DNA from: Dipteris shenzhenensis
Lineage: Eukaryota; Polypodiophyta; Polypodiopsida; Gleicheniales
Assembly (NCBI GenBank): GCA_047967505.1
Contig: CM106540.1
Direction: 5' to 3' (one strand)
Length of the DNA: 64,000 bases
In this document: positions 1-10,775 of the stretch, in pieces
How positions within the stretch are numbered: position 1 is the first letter of the stretch
Layout: each line of letters begins with the position of its first letter
Program-made: the position numbers and the translations under genes
The notes under the pieces: model-generated
The model's input: the letters and a program-made list of their open reading frames with translations, nothing else
What the model was told of the DNA's origin: nothing
The model's database searches: none

Positions 1-394
1 CGCCAAATGTTGTCCCTGTTTTACCCAAGTGCAGGTTTCGAAGGTGTTGGCCACCTACAGTCGTGTCGTCGCTCATTGTAGCATAGGTGTTCACAAGTGT
101 GGCATAGGTCCTCGGGTCCTGTTTTGGTGAGAGGTGTAGGCTAAAGCATGGAAAGCACATCTCATGCACGTGTGAATGAGAAAGAGGGCTTGATTATAAC
201 GATTGATGGAGGCTCTTACCTCCATGGAAGTTCAAGGGTTTAGAAGGGGGTTTCAGGGTTCGAAAGGGGACATGGTTGAGAGAACTAACTAGGAGTTCCA
301 GGGTTTAGAGGGGGTTGCATGGTTTGGGAGGAGTCCAAGGTTGAGGAGTGGAGAGCTAGTCTCCTTCACAGATTCGAGGGTTAAGGGTTCAGGA
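1..394. other. No gene recognised; G-rich short repeats
   Basis: No coding region, RNA gene or mobile element end is recognised. Between about 225 and 345 the phrase AGGGTTTAGA followed by a G run occurs twice in slightly changed form. The stretch leads into the purine tract that follows. Confidence 0.5.
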
Positions 395-602
395 GGAGGG
401 AAGAAGGAGGAGGAGGAGGAAGAGGGAGGAAGGAGGAGGAGGAGGAGGGAAAGGGAGGAGGAGGAGGAGGAGGGAGGAGGAGGGAGGAGGAGGAGAAGGG
501 AGGGAGGAGGAGGAGGAGGGGGAAGGAGGAGATGGAGGAGAAGGAGGAGGGAGGAGGAGGAGGAGAAGGGAGGAAGGAGGAGGAAGGAGGAGGAGGAGGG
601 AG
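395..602. repeat. (GGA)n polypurine tract
   Basis: About 200 bases consist almost only of GGA, GAG and GAA triplets on the plus strand. The open frames across it (Glu/Gly/Arg-rich on plus, Ser/Pro/Leu-rich on minus) come from the triplet repeat and are not genes. Homopurine mirror tracts of this kind can form triplex DNA, but nothing shows that it does so here. Confidence 0.9.
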
Positions 603-845
603 TACAAAGGTAGAGAGTGCAAGGGTAAGGGCATGCTAGAACATGATAGTGTAAGAGAGCATGGACACAGTGGAGAGCAATCGCACGAACACAATAGCGA
701 GGTTGAACACTGAACCCCAAAGAGTGGGAGCTTCATTCCATTGAGATATATTTATACATGTTGGTCTCTACACAATCCGTAGGTACCTCCGTGGTAGGAC
801 CTCTTTTGTAGGAGACCTTCTGGACAGGAGTCCCTCCACTTTTTG

Positions 846-1003
846 TGGGGACCTTTTGGGTCTCTACACAAAGTGGGCATACTTTTTGGGTCTCTACACA
901 AAGTGGGGGGATGTTTTGGGTCTCTATGCAAAGTGGGGGGACCTTTTGGATCTAAAAGTGGAGGGACTTTTTGGGTCTCTATACAAAGTGGAGGGACCTC
1001 CGA
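846..1003. repeat. 30-bp minisatellite, about five copies
   Basis: The phrase TTTTGGGTCTCTACACAAAG recurs with starts near 854, 884, 914, 944 (diverged) and 969, a regular period of 30 bp. Copies differ at a few positions (ACACA, ATGCA, ATACA). It is followed by a CT-rich stretch and no gene. Confidence 0.8.
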
Positions 1004-1409
1004 AAGTGTAGGCTTTTAGTATTTCTCTCTCTAGATTTAGTATTTATCTCTCTAGATCCTTATTTTGCAAGTATGATTGGATCTTTTTTAGAGAGGATTT
1101 TTGCTATCCTCATCCTTTAAGATTTATCATACTATCTTTCAGGATCAAGATATTACAAGCGGAGCTTTGCCGCTACTCTACACACACAATGCTCTCATAG
1201 TTGTTGTTCTAGACTGCACTTCTAGCCCTTTTTGCCAAAGGGTTAACACAAGTTCCAAGTGTAGTTTGGGCAAAAGCAAAGGGGCCAATTTTAGCTTGGG
1301 TGTAGCCAATCGCGAAACTATTTTTGGGGCCATTTTGGGGTAGCGACGCGATGCAGTTTTGGGTGAATATTTGAATTTTGTGGGGATCTGCGCTCTCGTC
1401 GAAAATTTT

Positions 1410-1965
1410 CCTGGCATCATGAAGGCACACTGGCGTAATAATGAGATGCAATCTATTTGTTCAGAACACTGCATAGCTCAACACATGGCATCTCTGCACT
1501 ACTTCGCATAGCACAGTTTTTGGCATACGCCAACTGGTCACTTATGATCATGCAGACTTTTGCTGCAGCTTTGCCACCTGTCACTGGGCACGCACCTTTG
1601 CAGATCACTAAAATTGAAGGTTGTCTTGGAGAGAACATCACGCTAGTTCTTGCCGTAATAATTAGACACAATCTATCATTTCGAACACCGCCATCGTAGC
1701 GTAGTTTGTGGCTTGGGTGACCACTTGTCATCATGCAACCTTTGGCCGCTTCTTTGCCCGAAGCCCATGCAAATCATAGGTTGGCTTAGAGAGACCACCG
1801 TGCTCGTTTTTGGTATAATAGTGAGATGTAATCTATCATTCTGAGCATCGCCTCAGCATATTCTCTGGCCTGACCACTTGTCATTGCCCAGAATTCAAGG
1901 TTGTCTTGGAGAGACCACCACGCTAAATCTTGGAGTTATAGCTTCGTTACCTATTTTTATGTATT
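1410..1965. repeat. Degenerate long tandem repeat, three to four copies
   Basis: Similar blocks begin near 1432, 1652 and 1814 with the pattern GTAATAATGAGATGCAATCT in variant forms, followed by CATT/CGAACACCGCC. The linked phrase AAGGTTGTCTTGGAGAGA lies near 1618, 1782 (variant) and 1898. Spacing is irregular (about 220 and 160 bp), so this is an old tandem array interrupted by indels. No protein could be recognised. Confidence 0.6.
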
Positions 1966-2095
1966 ACAGGAGTAGATCTATGAAAGCCACTGCACTGGTT
2001 CTTGGAGTTATATATTTGTGTACCAAGGAAAATGTATTGCATTGTGCAACCAAGCAAAATGCAATTGACGATATGGCCCATGAGGGGTCCACTTT

Positions 2096-2181
2096 AGGGG
2101 CAAGGGCCATATCGACATGCCATTTCTGTCTAGTGGCATACTGGATATTGTATAATGCATGTAGATATGGCCCTTGCCCCT
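2096..2181. repeat. 25-bp inverted repeat (hairpin), 36-bp loop
   Basis: Bases 2096-2120 and 2157-2181 are reverse complements with one mismatch in 25, separated by 36 bp. A 21-bp direct repeat (2056-2076 and 2335-2355, one mismatch, AAAATGCAATTGA...) brackets the hairpin at a distance of 279 bp. This could be a small foldback element or an RNA hairpin source. No target duplication was identified with confidence. Confidence 0.7.
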
Positions 2182-2454
2182 AGACAATATATACTACAAC
2201 AAGGACTAAAATACCAGGAAAGAAGGACTATAATTTCCTTAGTTTATGATCAAAATAGCGCTAAAATAACTCCAACGACCCCACCGTTGTGGTTGCATGG
2301 AGATACATCTAGAAAAGTACAATTAAACTTTTAGAAAATGCAATTGATGATATGGACCTCCACTATTCCATTTCCTTCACTGCCTCATCTTCTATACCTC
2401 TCGACCATTTCTTTCTTCCTTGCACTCTTCCTACAACTTCTATCTCCTCTCGTA

Positions 2455-3060
2455 ATGGACCCTGCACAGTCCGAGAGCTCCTCACACAATCTGTCCTCCC
2501 CCTCTATAGCACAGTGTGAGAGCCCCTCCTCCCCTGATTTTGAAATCGTGACATATGGGAGCTCCTCTCTCGCTATTCAAAATCCCAATTGGATGCTCTC
2601 CAAAAGTTCACCAAGATGGTGCAAGAGGTGAACATGAAGGAGGGCCAACTAGTCTATCAAGGTTAGAAGATTACCATCAATGAAAGCCTGATTGAAAATG
2701 CTCTAGGAATTTTTGAAGGCAGTCTGCAAGCACACTTTTCAAGAAGCAGTGGAAGAGACTAGATATTCTAGACGTATACCCCAATGCTTAGATTAGTAAA
2801 GATGGTGGAGTTGATATTTTAAGCTTGCCAACAGACCTCCAAGATGTACTGAAGAAGACCATTCACTTCTTTCCTGATACAAGAGGAACCTGTAAGTTCT
2901 GGCAGGTTCAAGTAGCAATAGAGCAACTGAAAGGACGTGATGTATCTTTCTCAAGGGTGCTCTAAAAGAGCATGTTAACCAACCTGAAGAATTGCATGGA
3001 TGGCAAACCCCAATTGTCATCTCAGTCCACTGGAGTTGCAATGCACCTGATGGCATCTAC
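2455..3060 (+). pseudogene. Unrecognised broken coding remnant
   Basis: An ATG at 2455 opens a Ser-rich frame that starts MDPAQSESSS and stops near 2631. The sequence that follows reads as protein-like only after frame changes: one segment around 2600-2760 contains MVQEVNMKEGQLVYQG, and another around 2765-3055 contains ILSLPTDLQDVLKKTIHFF. Stops and frame changes separate the pieces. The segments look like the gag-like part of an old retroelement, but I recognise no named family. Confidence that this was once coding is moderate; the function is unknown. Confidence 0.3.
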
Positions 3061-3178
3061 CTCAAAGGGATTTTTGAGAAATACGAGAAGCAGATGTTAA
3101 CATCCACACAGTACAGCCACCGAATGCAGGGTAACCAGTGAGTAAAGGTGACCAGGCTAAATGATCTATCTCAATAGA

Positions 3179-3660
3179 CAAGCTCAAGGGAGTTTGATCC
3201 CCAAATACACCAAGGTTAGTGATTACAAGCAATGTACACACAGAAGGAGTATAGCTCAAACTCAGGGAGTTCGATCCCCAAATACCCAAAGTCCACTCCA
3301 AAGTCTAAGGATTCAAGGATTCCAGGCACAAGTTGAATGTTCCAGCTACCACCACCAGGAACAAGGAGATGCACACTTCAGGTCCACATCCACGAAAGTA
3401 CAAGGAGCGTAAGCAACATGAAATTTTTAGCTCCACACCAACGAAAATAGCCACACCAACGAAAATATCCATGAAAGTCTAGTACAACTCAAACTCAAGG
3501 AGTTTGATCCCCAAATATCCTGAGCAGGGTTACCGTTGAGGGTTTCGCGGAAGCTGAGCCTCACCACTCTAGGTTTTGAGCCTCATGCATGGGGTTTGAA
3601 CCACAAATAGGTTAAGGTGTGAGGGCACTCAGGGAGTTTGAGCCCCAAATTACCTAAACC
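3179..3660. repeat. Dispersed ~33-bp repeat, four copies
   Basis: Variants of ACTCAAGGAGTTTGATCCCC followed by AAATA occur near 3183, 3258, 3491 and 3630, all in the same orientation with unequal spacing. Between them are other short repeats such as CCACACCAACGAAAATA twice near 3430-3465. There is no coding sense across the block. Confidence 0.65.
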
Positions 3661-4095
3661 TAGGAGGCGCAAGGCTAACACAAGCGCTATTTGGGAGCTG
3701 GTTAGGAACACCTCCTAATGCCAGGCTTGTCCCAAGCACTCTATTTCTGCTAGTAAGGGAGAGATGGTAAGAATAGCAATATGCCTTGGCATCCTACGGG
3801 CTCAAGAGCCCTTGGTTGTAAAGAAAGGGAGAGTGCTATAAAGGAAAAGGGTTGGCTCACCCTTCAAAAGGTGACTTGTATAAAAGACCAAATGGTTGAC
3901 TTTGGTCTTCATTGTTGTTTGCACCAAGTTGAATACAAGCTCCCTCTTCTCTTCCAAGAGAGTGTTTTGGGTGTTCTCTTGTTTCCTTCATCGTGCCCTT
4001 GTGGTGGTCACTTATCCTTCACTCCCTTCTCCCCCTTCCCTTCCTTCTCCTTCTCCTTCTCCCTCCCTTCTCCCTCTCCACTCCCCTCTTCCTCT

Positions 4096-4097
<2 letters not shown>

Positions 4098-4152
<55 letters not shown>
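4098..4152. repeat. (CT)n microsatellite
   Basis: An uninterrupted CT dinucleotide tract, preceded by about 80 bases of pyrimidine-rich sequence (TTCTCC and CCTCTTCC). Reading frames that run through it are repeat artefacts. Confidence 0.95.
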
Positions 4153-4155
<3 letters not shown>

Positions 4156-4315
4156 GAAACCACATTGCAACAATCCGGAGGCCACTTGCATGACACTAGC
4201 AGATGACTCATGCTATGCATTGCTCCCACAAGGAGTAGCTCGGACTGGAAGCTCCATTGGCATATCTTCAACATCCCCATGACACATGAGTCACCGCCGA
4301 GACCCACTACATTTT

Positions 4316-4335
4316 TGGTGCCACTGTCGAGGAGA
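4316..4335 (+). other. Possible primer binding site of an old gypsy-type LTR element
   Basis: The sequence TGGTGCCACTGTCGAGGAGA resembles the TGGCGCCGTTGCCGGGGA-type site, complementary to tRNA-Asp, that follows the 5-prime LTR of many plant Ty3/gypsy elements. The preceding bases (CCCACTACATTT) fit an LTR end. No matching gag follows within the next kilobase, so only a remnant could remain. Four to five positions differ from the usual site. Confidence 0.35.
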
Positions 4336-4339
4336 AAAG

Positions 4340-4790
4340 GTATGATTTTTCATTTGGACTTGTGTTCTTTCGATATATTCCCATTTCACAAGTCTTCAGC
4401 TTACCTTGGAGCTTGTTAGTGGAGTTTTAGGAGAGAAGAGAGGTGGAAAGTGAGAGAGAGGATGAAAAACTATTTTTTCTTGTAGGAAATCCATTTGTGA
4501 TTTCAAGTTGATAGAAACTTAGTGGTCTTGATTGCTAAGGTGTGTGTGAGGTCCAAACACCTAAAAAAATAACAAAAATAAGGATTCTTGCCAAGTTTTA
4601 AAGTAGTTTTGTGTCGTAGAACTCACCCTTTTTTGAAATGTTGCATTTTGGCTTTCAAAAAGTGTTTTGTTTTCAAAAATTTTTCATTGAGTAGGTAGAT
4701 TAGCTAGTGTAGCATCCCCCCATCACAAAAAATCATGAACAGAAACTGCAAAATCTTCAAAAATCATCAAAACTCAATCAGCAACACTAT
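4340..4790. other. No gene recognised
   Basis: The stretch is AT-rich with TTTTG runs and contains no recognisable coding region or repeat structure. Confidence 0.5.
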
Positions 4791-4794
4791 GTGT

Positions 4795-5345
4795 GACTAT
4801 CCCGTCGAGTCGGTGCTGTAGCCCTATCACACTAACCAAATACTTTGCCAACCGCTTCGTTAGCCATATCCTACCGGTCAACCTACATTGACCTGACGTT
4901 GTAGTGCTATCCCGTCGACCTAACCTATGATCACGGTCTACCATTGCACCGATTTAATGCGTGTCAGAGTTACTTTCATGTTGATCTGATAGCCGTTGAC
5001 TGGCATTGTAGAGTTACCACACTGACCGTTGCTATCCTACTACTCTGCTGCTAGCGTGGTGAACCCACCCCCATGTCCGAGGTCATAATTATTCCCCTCC
5101 GCCCACATTACTCCCATCACGTCACCCATCACTGTTTTGATCCCGTCGTTCGGTGTTTAACACTTACCCCACTGATGTCATAATACGCTTATCCCATCGA
5201 TCGTTGCTGTTTCAATCCCCACGCCTATCGCAATACTATCCCATCGGCTAGCGCATTGGTAAGATCCCACCTATTCCCTTTCTCGCTACCCATTTTTATT
5301 TTTTATCCCTATGCCCAGGGGGGATAGCCTTGCGATTGTTCGTGC
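4795..5345. other. CpG-richer block with recurring ATCCCGTCG words
   Basis: The words CTATCCCGTCGA, ATCCCGTCG and ATCCCATCG recur about six times (near 4798, 4908, 5141, 5191 and 5237). They sit in a stretch that keeps more CG dinucleotides than the surrounding TA/TG-rich sequence. No open frame or known element matches. It may be an old tandem array or a decayed LTR. Confidence 0.4.
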
Positions 5346-5586
5346 CGACCATACGGAAATATTTACCTCGCCGAAAACAACACAACTACACAAAATGGAC
5401 TACAAACTAGTTGTTTCTTCAAAATTGCATCATTGAATCTAAAATCTCGTCATTTTCACTATCTTGCATTGTTCCAAAGGATATCTCCTCGCAACATCCA
5501 TGAAAGCTACTTGGATAGACCCCAAAACTTCACAAGTTCTTCAAAATCATGCCCCCTTACAAACCAGTGCTGAGAGATGGGCAAAA

Positions 5587-5642
5587 GAAAGATTGATTTT
5601 CATGCATTAGCAAGTGCAATGCCTGAAAATCAATCTTCTTTC
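5587..5642. repeat. Short hairpin, ~22-bp stem and 9-bp loop
   Basis: Bases 5587-5608 pair with 5618-5642. There is one mismatch in the central 18 bases and a three-base bulge near the outer end. The shared core is GATTGATTTTCA. The size is at the low end for a plant small-RNA foldback, but nothing shows that it is transcribed. Confidence 0.6.
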
Positions 5643-6129
5643 ATTCTTTCTCAAAGAAACTCATCCAGTAGCTCCTTCTAAGCTCGAAACACCTTGCATC
5701 ATTCATGGTTCATCTAGAACATTGATTGCCTCGAGTTTTTGCATGAAAATGATCTGTATCACAAGAGAATCTTAGTTGAGAGAAGAAGTGGTGGGATTTG
5801 AAAGAAAGCACCCAAGATAGAGCAAGAATTAGGTTGAATTTTGTTCAAAAATCTTGGAAGTTTTAAAAGAATGAAAGTGAAATGGGAGGGAAATGCAAGG
5901 AAAGAAAGGAAATGATGAGATTTTGGCATGAGATTCCATCCCATGATAGGGATAACAAAGAAAGAAGCTTCCTGCTCAAAAGAAACGAGCAGATTTGTAA
6001 AAAAGGTTGGAGCAAGAAAAGTTTGAAATCAAGATCAGAAATGAGGGAGAGGGAAGAGAAATGAGAGAGAATGAGAGGACTGTGTACATTGTTTGAAAAT
6101 GCTGAAAGATTTGTTTGTTTTGAAAGAAA

Positions 6130-6656
6130 ATTCATGAAAAGTGTGCTCATAGAGGCTTTCTTATAAGAGAGAATAGTACAACAAGAGTCACTGCACTATT
6201 ACTATGTGTAGTTTTCTACAAAAGATTATTTGAAAGAGATTTTGAGATGTTTGGGAGCATATAGTTTTTTTTGGAGCAAGACCCATCAACTTCAGCCTCC
6301 TGGAATACAAGACGAGCCATTAAGGAGAACAAGTTTCATCACATTTTTTCAAGAATCAGGTACTATTCTTTTACAAGTTTTTTTTATAAAACATTTGGAA
6401 GGATTTTCATGAAAAATGAGCTCATAGAGGCTTTCTTACATGAAATAATAGTGCAACAGTAAAAGAGTAGTCTCTACAAATTTACTACGTATAATTTTAT
6501 ATTTTGAAATAGATTTCGAGATGTTTAACAGCATATTATTTGTTTTGGAGTAAGATCCATCTACTTTAGCCTCGTGAAATACAAGAGGGTCCAGTGAGGA
6601 GAACAAGTTTGATCACATTTTTCTCCAAAGATCTCTGTTTCAAGAATCAGGTATTG
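6130..6656. repeat. Diverged tandem duplication, ~280-bp unit
   Basis: Copy 1 (about 6130-6372) and copy 2 (about 6402-6656) share the ordered phrases TTCATGAAAA..GAGCTCATAGAGGC, GAGATGTTT..AGCATAT, GAGCAAGA-CCATC, GGAGAACAAGTTT and TTTCAAGAATCAGGTA. The copies have drifted by substitutions and small indels. The short frames inside are not convincing genes. Confidence 0.7.
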
Positions 6657-6659
6657 TTC

Positions 6660-7140
6660 ATTCAAGTGTTTGATATGTTATGCATTTGATAGTTTAACAA
6701 TATATGTAGTATTTTGATGTGATTTGTGTTGTTTATTTAGGATTTACAAAGTCAAGTGTGCCTCTAAATTTGCTATGCAAGTCATTATTATTTTGTATGC
6801 TATCTTTGTATGTGATATTAGTCTTGTTTTCTATCATTTTATCATGTATATGTGCTGAGGTTATTGATATTCATTATTCTTTAAAGCATGTTTGATATAG
6901 TTTGTTTTAATTTCTAATTTATTTTGCATACAATAGTTTCATTATGTTTGTTTAAAATTCTGATTTATTTTACATACAATAGTTTAATTATGTTTGTGAT
7001 ATTTAATTATACTATATGTTGTTTTGTGTAATTTACTACATTAATTGTCTTACTATGTTTTTCTAAGGCAAGGTCATTTTATTTATGTGATTTATATATG
7101 TGATATTAGTTTTTTGATTTGGTATTATTATTTATTATTT
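6660..7140. other. AT-rich spacer without a gene
   Basis: Very AT-rich DNA containing a short duplicated phrase (TTAATTATGTTTG with CATACAATAGTTT, near 6930-6995). No gene is supported. Confidence 0.5.
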
Positions 7141-7141
7141 A

Positions 7142-7835
7142 TTATTTGTTGTTCTTTGTGCTTGGAAGTGGCCACTCTGGACTATCAAAAGAAGGTAAGG
7201 GAAGCGGTTCTAATCTTCCATACTGGCCTTTTTGATTCGGCACTATGAACATTGAGTCATAAAATAAGGCCCCGTCCTTCTTCAATTTTGATGGTGTGTG
7301 ACCTTCGTACTGAAGACTCCCAATCTCAACATGGAGAACATGCAACACCCTAGTTATGCATGCTGTCAGCTCCCACTCTTTGTAAGTAGATGGATCCAAA
7401 TCTATAAAACAAATGCAAGACATAAGAAAGTCCCCAAACAAATGCAAATACTTTGAACCATGACACAAGTACACTTTGGAATACTTACAATTGGGCCTAT
7501 GATATGGAAGGCTTGCATCTGGATGCATGTATATGTCTGCATGGGTAAAGACGTGTTGAATATATACCCGCGTTACTATTTTGCTACTGGGACACATTTC
7601 AAAATCTAATATCCTCCCCTTCCAATGTTTGTTTATGTCCATTGCATCTTTTCAAGCCACTTTATAGCACCGACGAGTACTGGATTGCATTGTTATCAAT
7701 GAATATTTTTTGTCACAGTTGAGGAATCCATCCCCCATGCTCATCCTTGATGTTCTTCAGTATGACAAATTGTCAACTACCTCGATTTTTGTCAATTTCC
7801 ATCTCCATAGTCCCTATTCCTAGTTCCATATGATT
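7142..7835 (-). pseudogene. Unrecognised two-exon gene family, copy 1 (truncated)
   Basis: Exon 1 ends at 7489 and contains INKHWKGRILDFE and VYIQHVFTHADIY. A donor GTAAGT follows, then an 87-bp intron (7402-7488, acceptor TATAG), then exon 2 from 7401 downward. Exon 2 contains DPSTYKEWEL, KKDGALFYDS and YGRLEPLPLPSFDSPEWP. Upstream of the first Met, frames up to about 7835 still align with the second copy at 17.6 kb (DEHGGWIPQ against KNDIWVPQ), but carry stops. The intron position and phase (phase 1, after a P-x-N or RPN tripeptide) are the same in both copies, which argues for a real spliced ancestor. I recognise no named domain. The 3-prime end runs into AT-rich sequence at 7140. Confidence 0.55.
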
Positions 7836-7892
7836 AACAATGGCTTTCTTCCTCTCTCATCCCACCCATAAACAAACATAGTTATCATTCCT

Positions 7893-8109
<217 letters not shown>

Positions 8110-8213
8110 ACACAAACAAACAAAATGTATATTGAAATATATAGATTATTTTGATTTCTAACCATGCTAAGACCAAGATTATTCCTCACATAAATAAACC
8201 AAACATTATTAGG

Positions 8214-8215
<2 letters not shown>

Positions 8216-8255
<40 letters not shown>

Positions 8256-8393
8256 CCCCCCCTCCCCCCCTGGTATCTACCTCAAATAATTCAAAAATAT
8301 AGTAGCTCAAAATATTATCTCTCCCCTCCCCCCTCCTCTCTCTCTCCTTAGTATCTGCCTTCAAATAATTCAAAAACATAGCAGCTTGAAATT

Positions 8394-8437
<44 letters not shown>

Positions 8438-8757
8438 ACCAGAGATGAAACAAATGTCAAAATAATCTTATAGCTCTAAATATCATCAACCTCTATCTCT
8501 TTTCCCTCTCTACCTTTTGCAACAAACGTATAGACTACTTCTAAGACAAAGAGACAACTTTCAAAGTGAAATAACTTCATTACCTTGAAACTATCTATCC
8601 TTTCTTCTCAAGTTGAATCACTATACTCCAATTATGCAGAGAAAAAGACAAAAATGATGGAACACCCTTTTTTTGTACTCCTTCAAAGAATGCCTCAAAT
8701 AATTAAAAAACATAACAACTCGAAATTATAATCTCTCTCTCTCCCTCCCTGCCTCCC

Positions 8758-8817
<60 letters not shown>

Positions 8818-8899
8818 GTATCTACCTTCAACTAATTCACAAACATAGCAGCTCGAAATTATAATCTCTCTCTCTCTCTCTCCCTCTCTCCTTCTCTCT
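8216..8899. repeat. Compound array: (CT)n blocks alternating with a 47-bp unit
   Basis: CT tracts at about 8216-8253, 8399-8432, 8733-8812 and 8866-8899 are each joined to a unit of about 47 bp. The unit contains CTTCAAATAATTCAAAAACA and ends in GAAATTATAATCTCTC. Unit copies lie at about 8275-8319, 8351-8398, 8692-8738 and 8819-8865. The unit always precedes a CT tract, so unit plus tract appears to have multiplied as one piece. Confidence 0.8.
8431..8693. repeat. Left arm of a ~265-bp inverted repeat
   Basis: This segment, which begins CTCCTATACCAGAG, matches the reverse complement of 10776-11050 at roughly 80% by eye. Shared stretches include CAAATGTCAAAATAATCTTA, CTACCTTTTGCAACAAAC and TACTCCTTCAAAGAA. 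The two arms enclose a gypsy pol relic. Confidence 0.75.
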
Positions 8900-10130
8900 A
8901 GTCCATTGGCCAAGTAGTGGCCAATTTTGGTAGCCCATTCGGGAATGACATCGAGGAAGAAGAGAGAAGCATTGGGAACATCATCTTCTACTCCCGTTGG
9001 AGCCTCACTGTTCAGGATCCTTGATAGGTGGTCGGCTAGAACGTGGGTTTTGCCCTTACGCACAATGACTGTGAAATCTAACAGGATCAGAATCCACCTA
9101 GTGATGCATCCCGTCATGTAGGTTTTGTTGACCAAGTATAGCAATGCTTGGTGGTCCACAAAGAAGACAAACTTGTTAGCTAACAAGTAGTGCCTGACCA
9201 TGGCGAGACCTTCCCTCTCGGTGGTAGTGTAGTTAACCTTGGCCTCATTTAGTTGACAGCTCACAAAATATACCGGGTAATCCAAATTATGCTCCCCCAG
9301 TTGGGCTAACACACATCCAATGGCAAAGTTAGAGGCATCAATGTGGACATGGAATATTAAATTCTAGTCAGGTGACCTCAACACTGGTGTGGTGGGTAGA
9401 GCTAGCTTGAGGGTTTCAAAGGATGTTTGGCATTCTTTGGTCCACTCAAAGGAAACTAGCAGTTTGTATAATGGGCGGGCTATGTTCACATAGAACCCGC
9501 ATAGAACAAGATGAATCTCTGGTAATAGCCCGTATGGCTACTAAATCGTTGGAATCCCTTGGCATTGGTGGGGTGCTGTAACTCCAAGATGAGTTTGATT
9601 TTATTGTGGTCCGTAGAGATTCCATTCCGGGACATTATGTGGCCTAGGATGACACCATGTTTGACCCAAAACTGGCACTTAAGGGGGTTGAGTGATATGT
9701 GGTATAAGCGGCACTTCTCAAGGACGAGCCTGAGATACTTCAAGTGGTCTCCCATTTCAAGTTCACGTAGATATCATCCAAGAAGACTTCCACAAAGTCC
9801 CTTAGATATTCATTGAATACTGTAATCATCATATGTTGGAAGGCAGCAGGGGCATTGGTTAATCCAAATATCATCACCTTGGCTGCATATGCACCCCATT
9901 CGGTTGTGAAGGCAGTCTTATGTTGATCTTGGGGGGCAATCGACACTTGGTTGTAGCCTGAAAATCTGTCTAGAAAGCTATATACTTGCTTTCCAGCTAC
10001 CCTTTCTAGAACATGTTCTGTGAATGGCAAGGGGTAGTGGTCACGCCTCATGGCAGCATTAACCTTTTTCAAATCCACACATACTCTAATTTTTCCATTC
10101 ATTACAAAAAATTTGGACTCAAAAAGGACC
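8895..10130 (-). pseudogene. Ty3/gypsy pol relic: reverse transcriptase and RNase H
   Basis: Read from 10128 downward, the sequence contains RT landmarks in order: IRVCVDLKKVN, YSFLDRFSGYNQ, FGLTNAPAAFQ and VEVFLDDIYV. The last is the F/YxDD-type active site, here FLDD. A second frame (9755-9486) holds the connection region (NPLKCQFW, LGHIMSRNGI). RNase H follows: FHVHIDASNFAIGCVLAQ at about 9300-9355, TTTEREGLAMV, and HQALLYL. Frameshifts near 9745 and 9480 and a stop near 9363 break the frame. Downstream coding ends in the CT tract at 8899, where the integrase would be expected. No LTRs are seen. It is a truncated autonomous-element fragment lying between inverted arms. Confidence 0.85.
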
Positions 10131-10490
10131 CTTTAGAGAATCATTAAAATATTATGGAATATGGAATCCAAAAAGGAGATGATGCCATGTGGACTTCTCT
10201 GTAATAGAGGCTCCTCAATTCTAGGGGAAATTTCATCTTTTTTTCAAAATACCTAAAAAAACATTGTTGGTTCTGCAGGTCTAGCCTGTGACCATGTTAG
10301 GCCTCCTTGTTTTCCTCCCATCCAAACTAGAGCCCAACTAGAACTATGCTCACGTTTTCCTTCTAGTTCAACAAACTTTGACTTCCAAACCAACTCTCTC
10401 ATTGTTCTCTTTCTTCCAAAATGTTTCACCTCCTCCACGCACTCCAAAAATGCATTCCCACCATCTTGTAGCACCTTGTTTCAAACTATC
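10131..10490. other. No clear gene; possible upstream RT remnant
   Basis: Minus-strand sequence at 10135-10240 can be read as EISPRIEEPLLQRSPHG, which might be drifted pol sequence preceding the RT core. The 73-residue minus frame at 10253-10474 resembles nothing I know. Confidence 0.3.
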
Positions 10491-10496
10491 TCTATT

Positions 10497-10674
10497 CTAC
10501 TCTTGATTAGTCATTTTTCCTCCTCTTTGTGCACGTTTTTCTTATACATGCAAAAATCTCTCAGAGAAAACTTCCATCCAAGATTCTTGTTTCAATCTAC
10601 TCTTGATTAGTCACTTTCGCTCCTCTTTGCTCACGTTTTTCTTATACTTGCAAAAATCTCTCAAAGAAAACTTC
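10497..10674. repeat. Tandem duplication with exact 100-bp period
   Basis: Copy 1 (10497-10574) and copy 2 (10597-10674) both run from CTACTCTTGATTAGTCA to AGAAAACTTC with about five differences. Their starts are exactly 100 bp apart. Confidence 0.85.
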
Positions 10675-10775
10675 TGCTCAAGCTCTATTCATCCCTCCTC
10701 TCTTCTATTTCATTATTACTTCCATTCATTCGTACATTGCTACTCTCTTCTTAGAAACCAAAGGTACAACCTGAT

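Noticed and set aside
289-736. Long Ser/Leu/Pro-rich and Arg/Glu/Gly-rich frames on both strands
   Set aside because: They exist only because the GGA tract has no stops in any frame.
9559-9816. Plus-strand frame MALVGCCNSKMSLILL
   Set aside because: It is opposite the gypsy RT relic, which explains the sequence on the minus strand.
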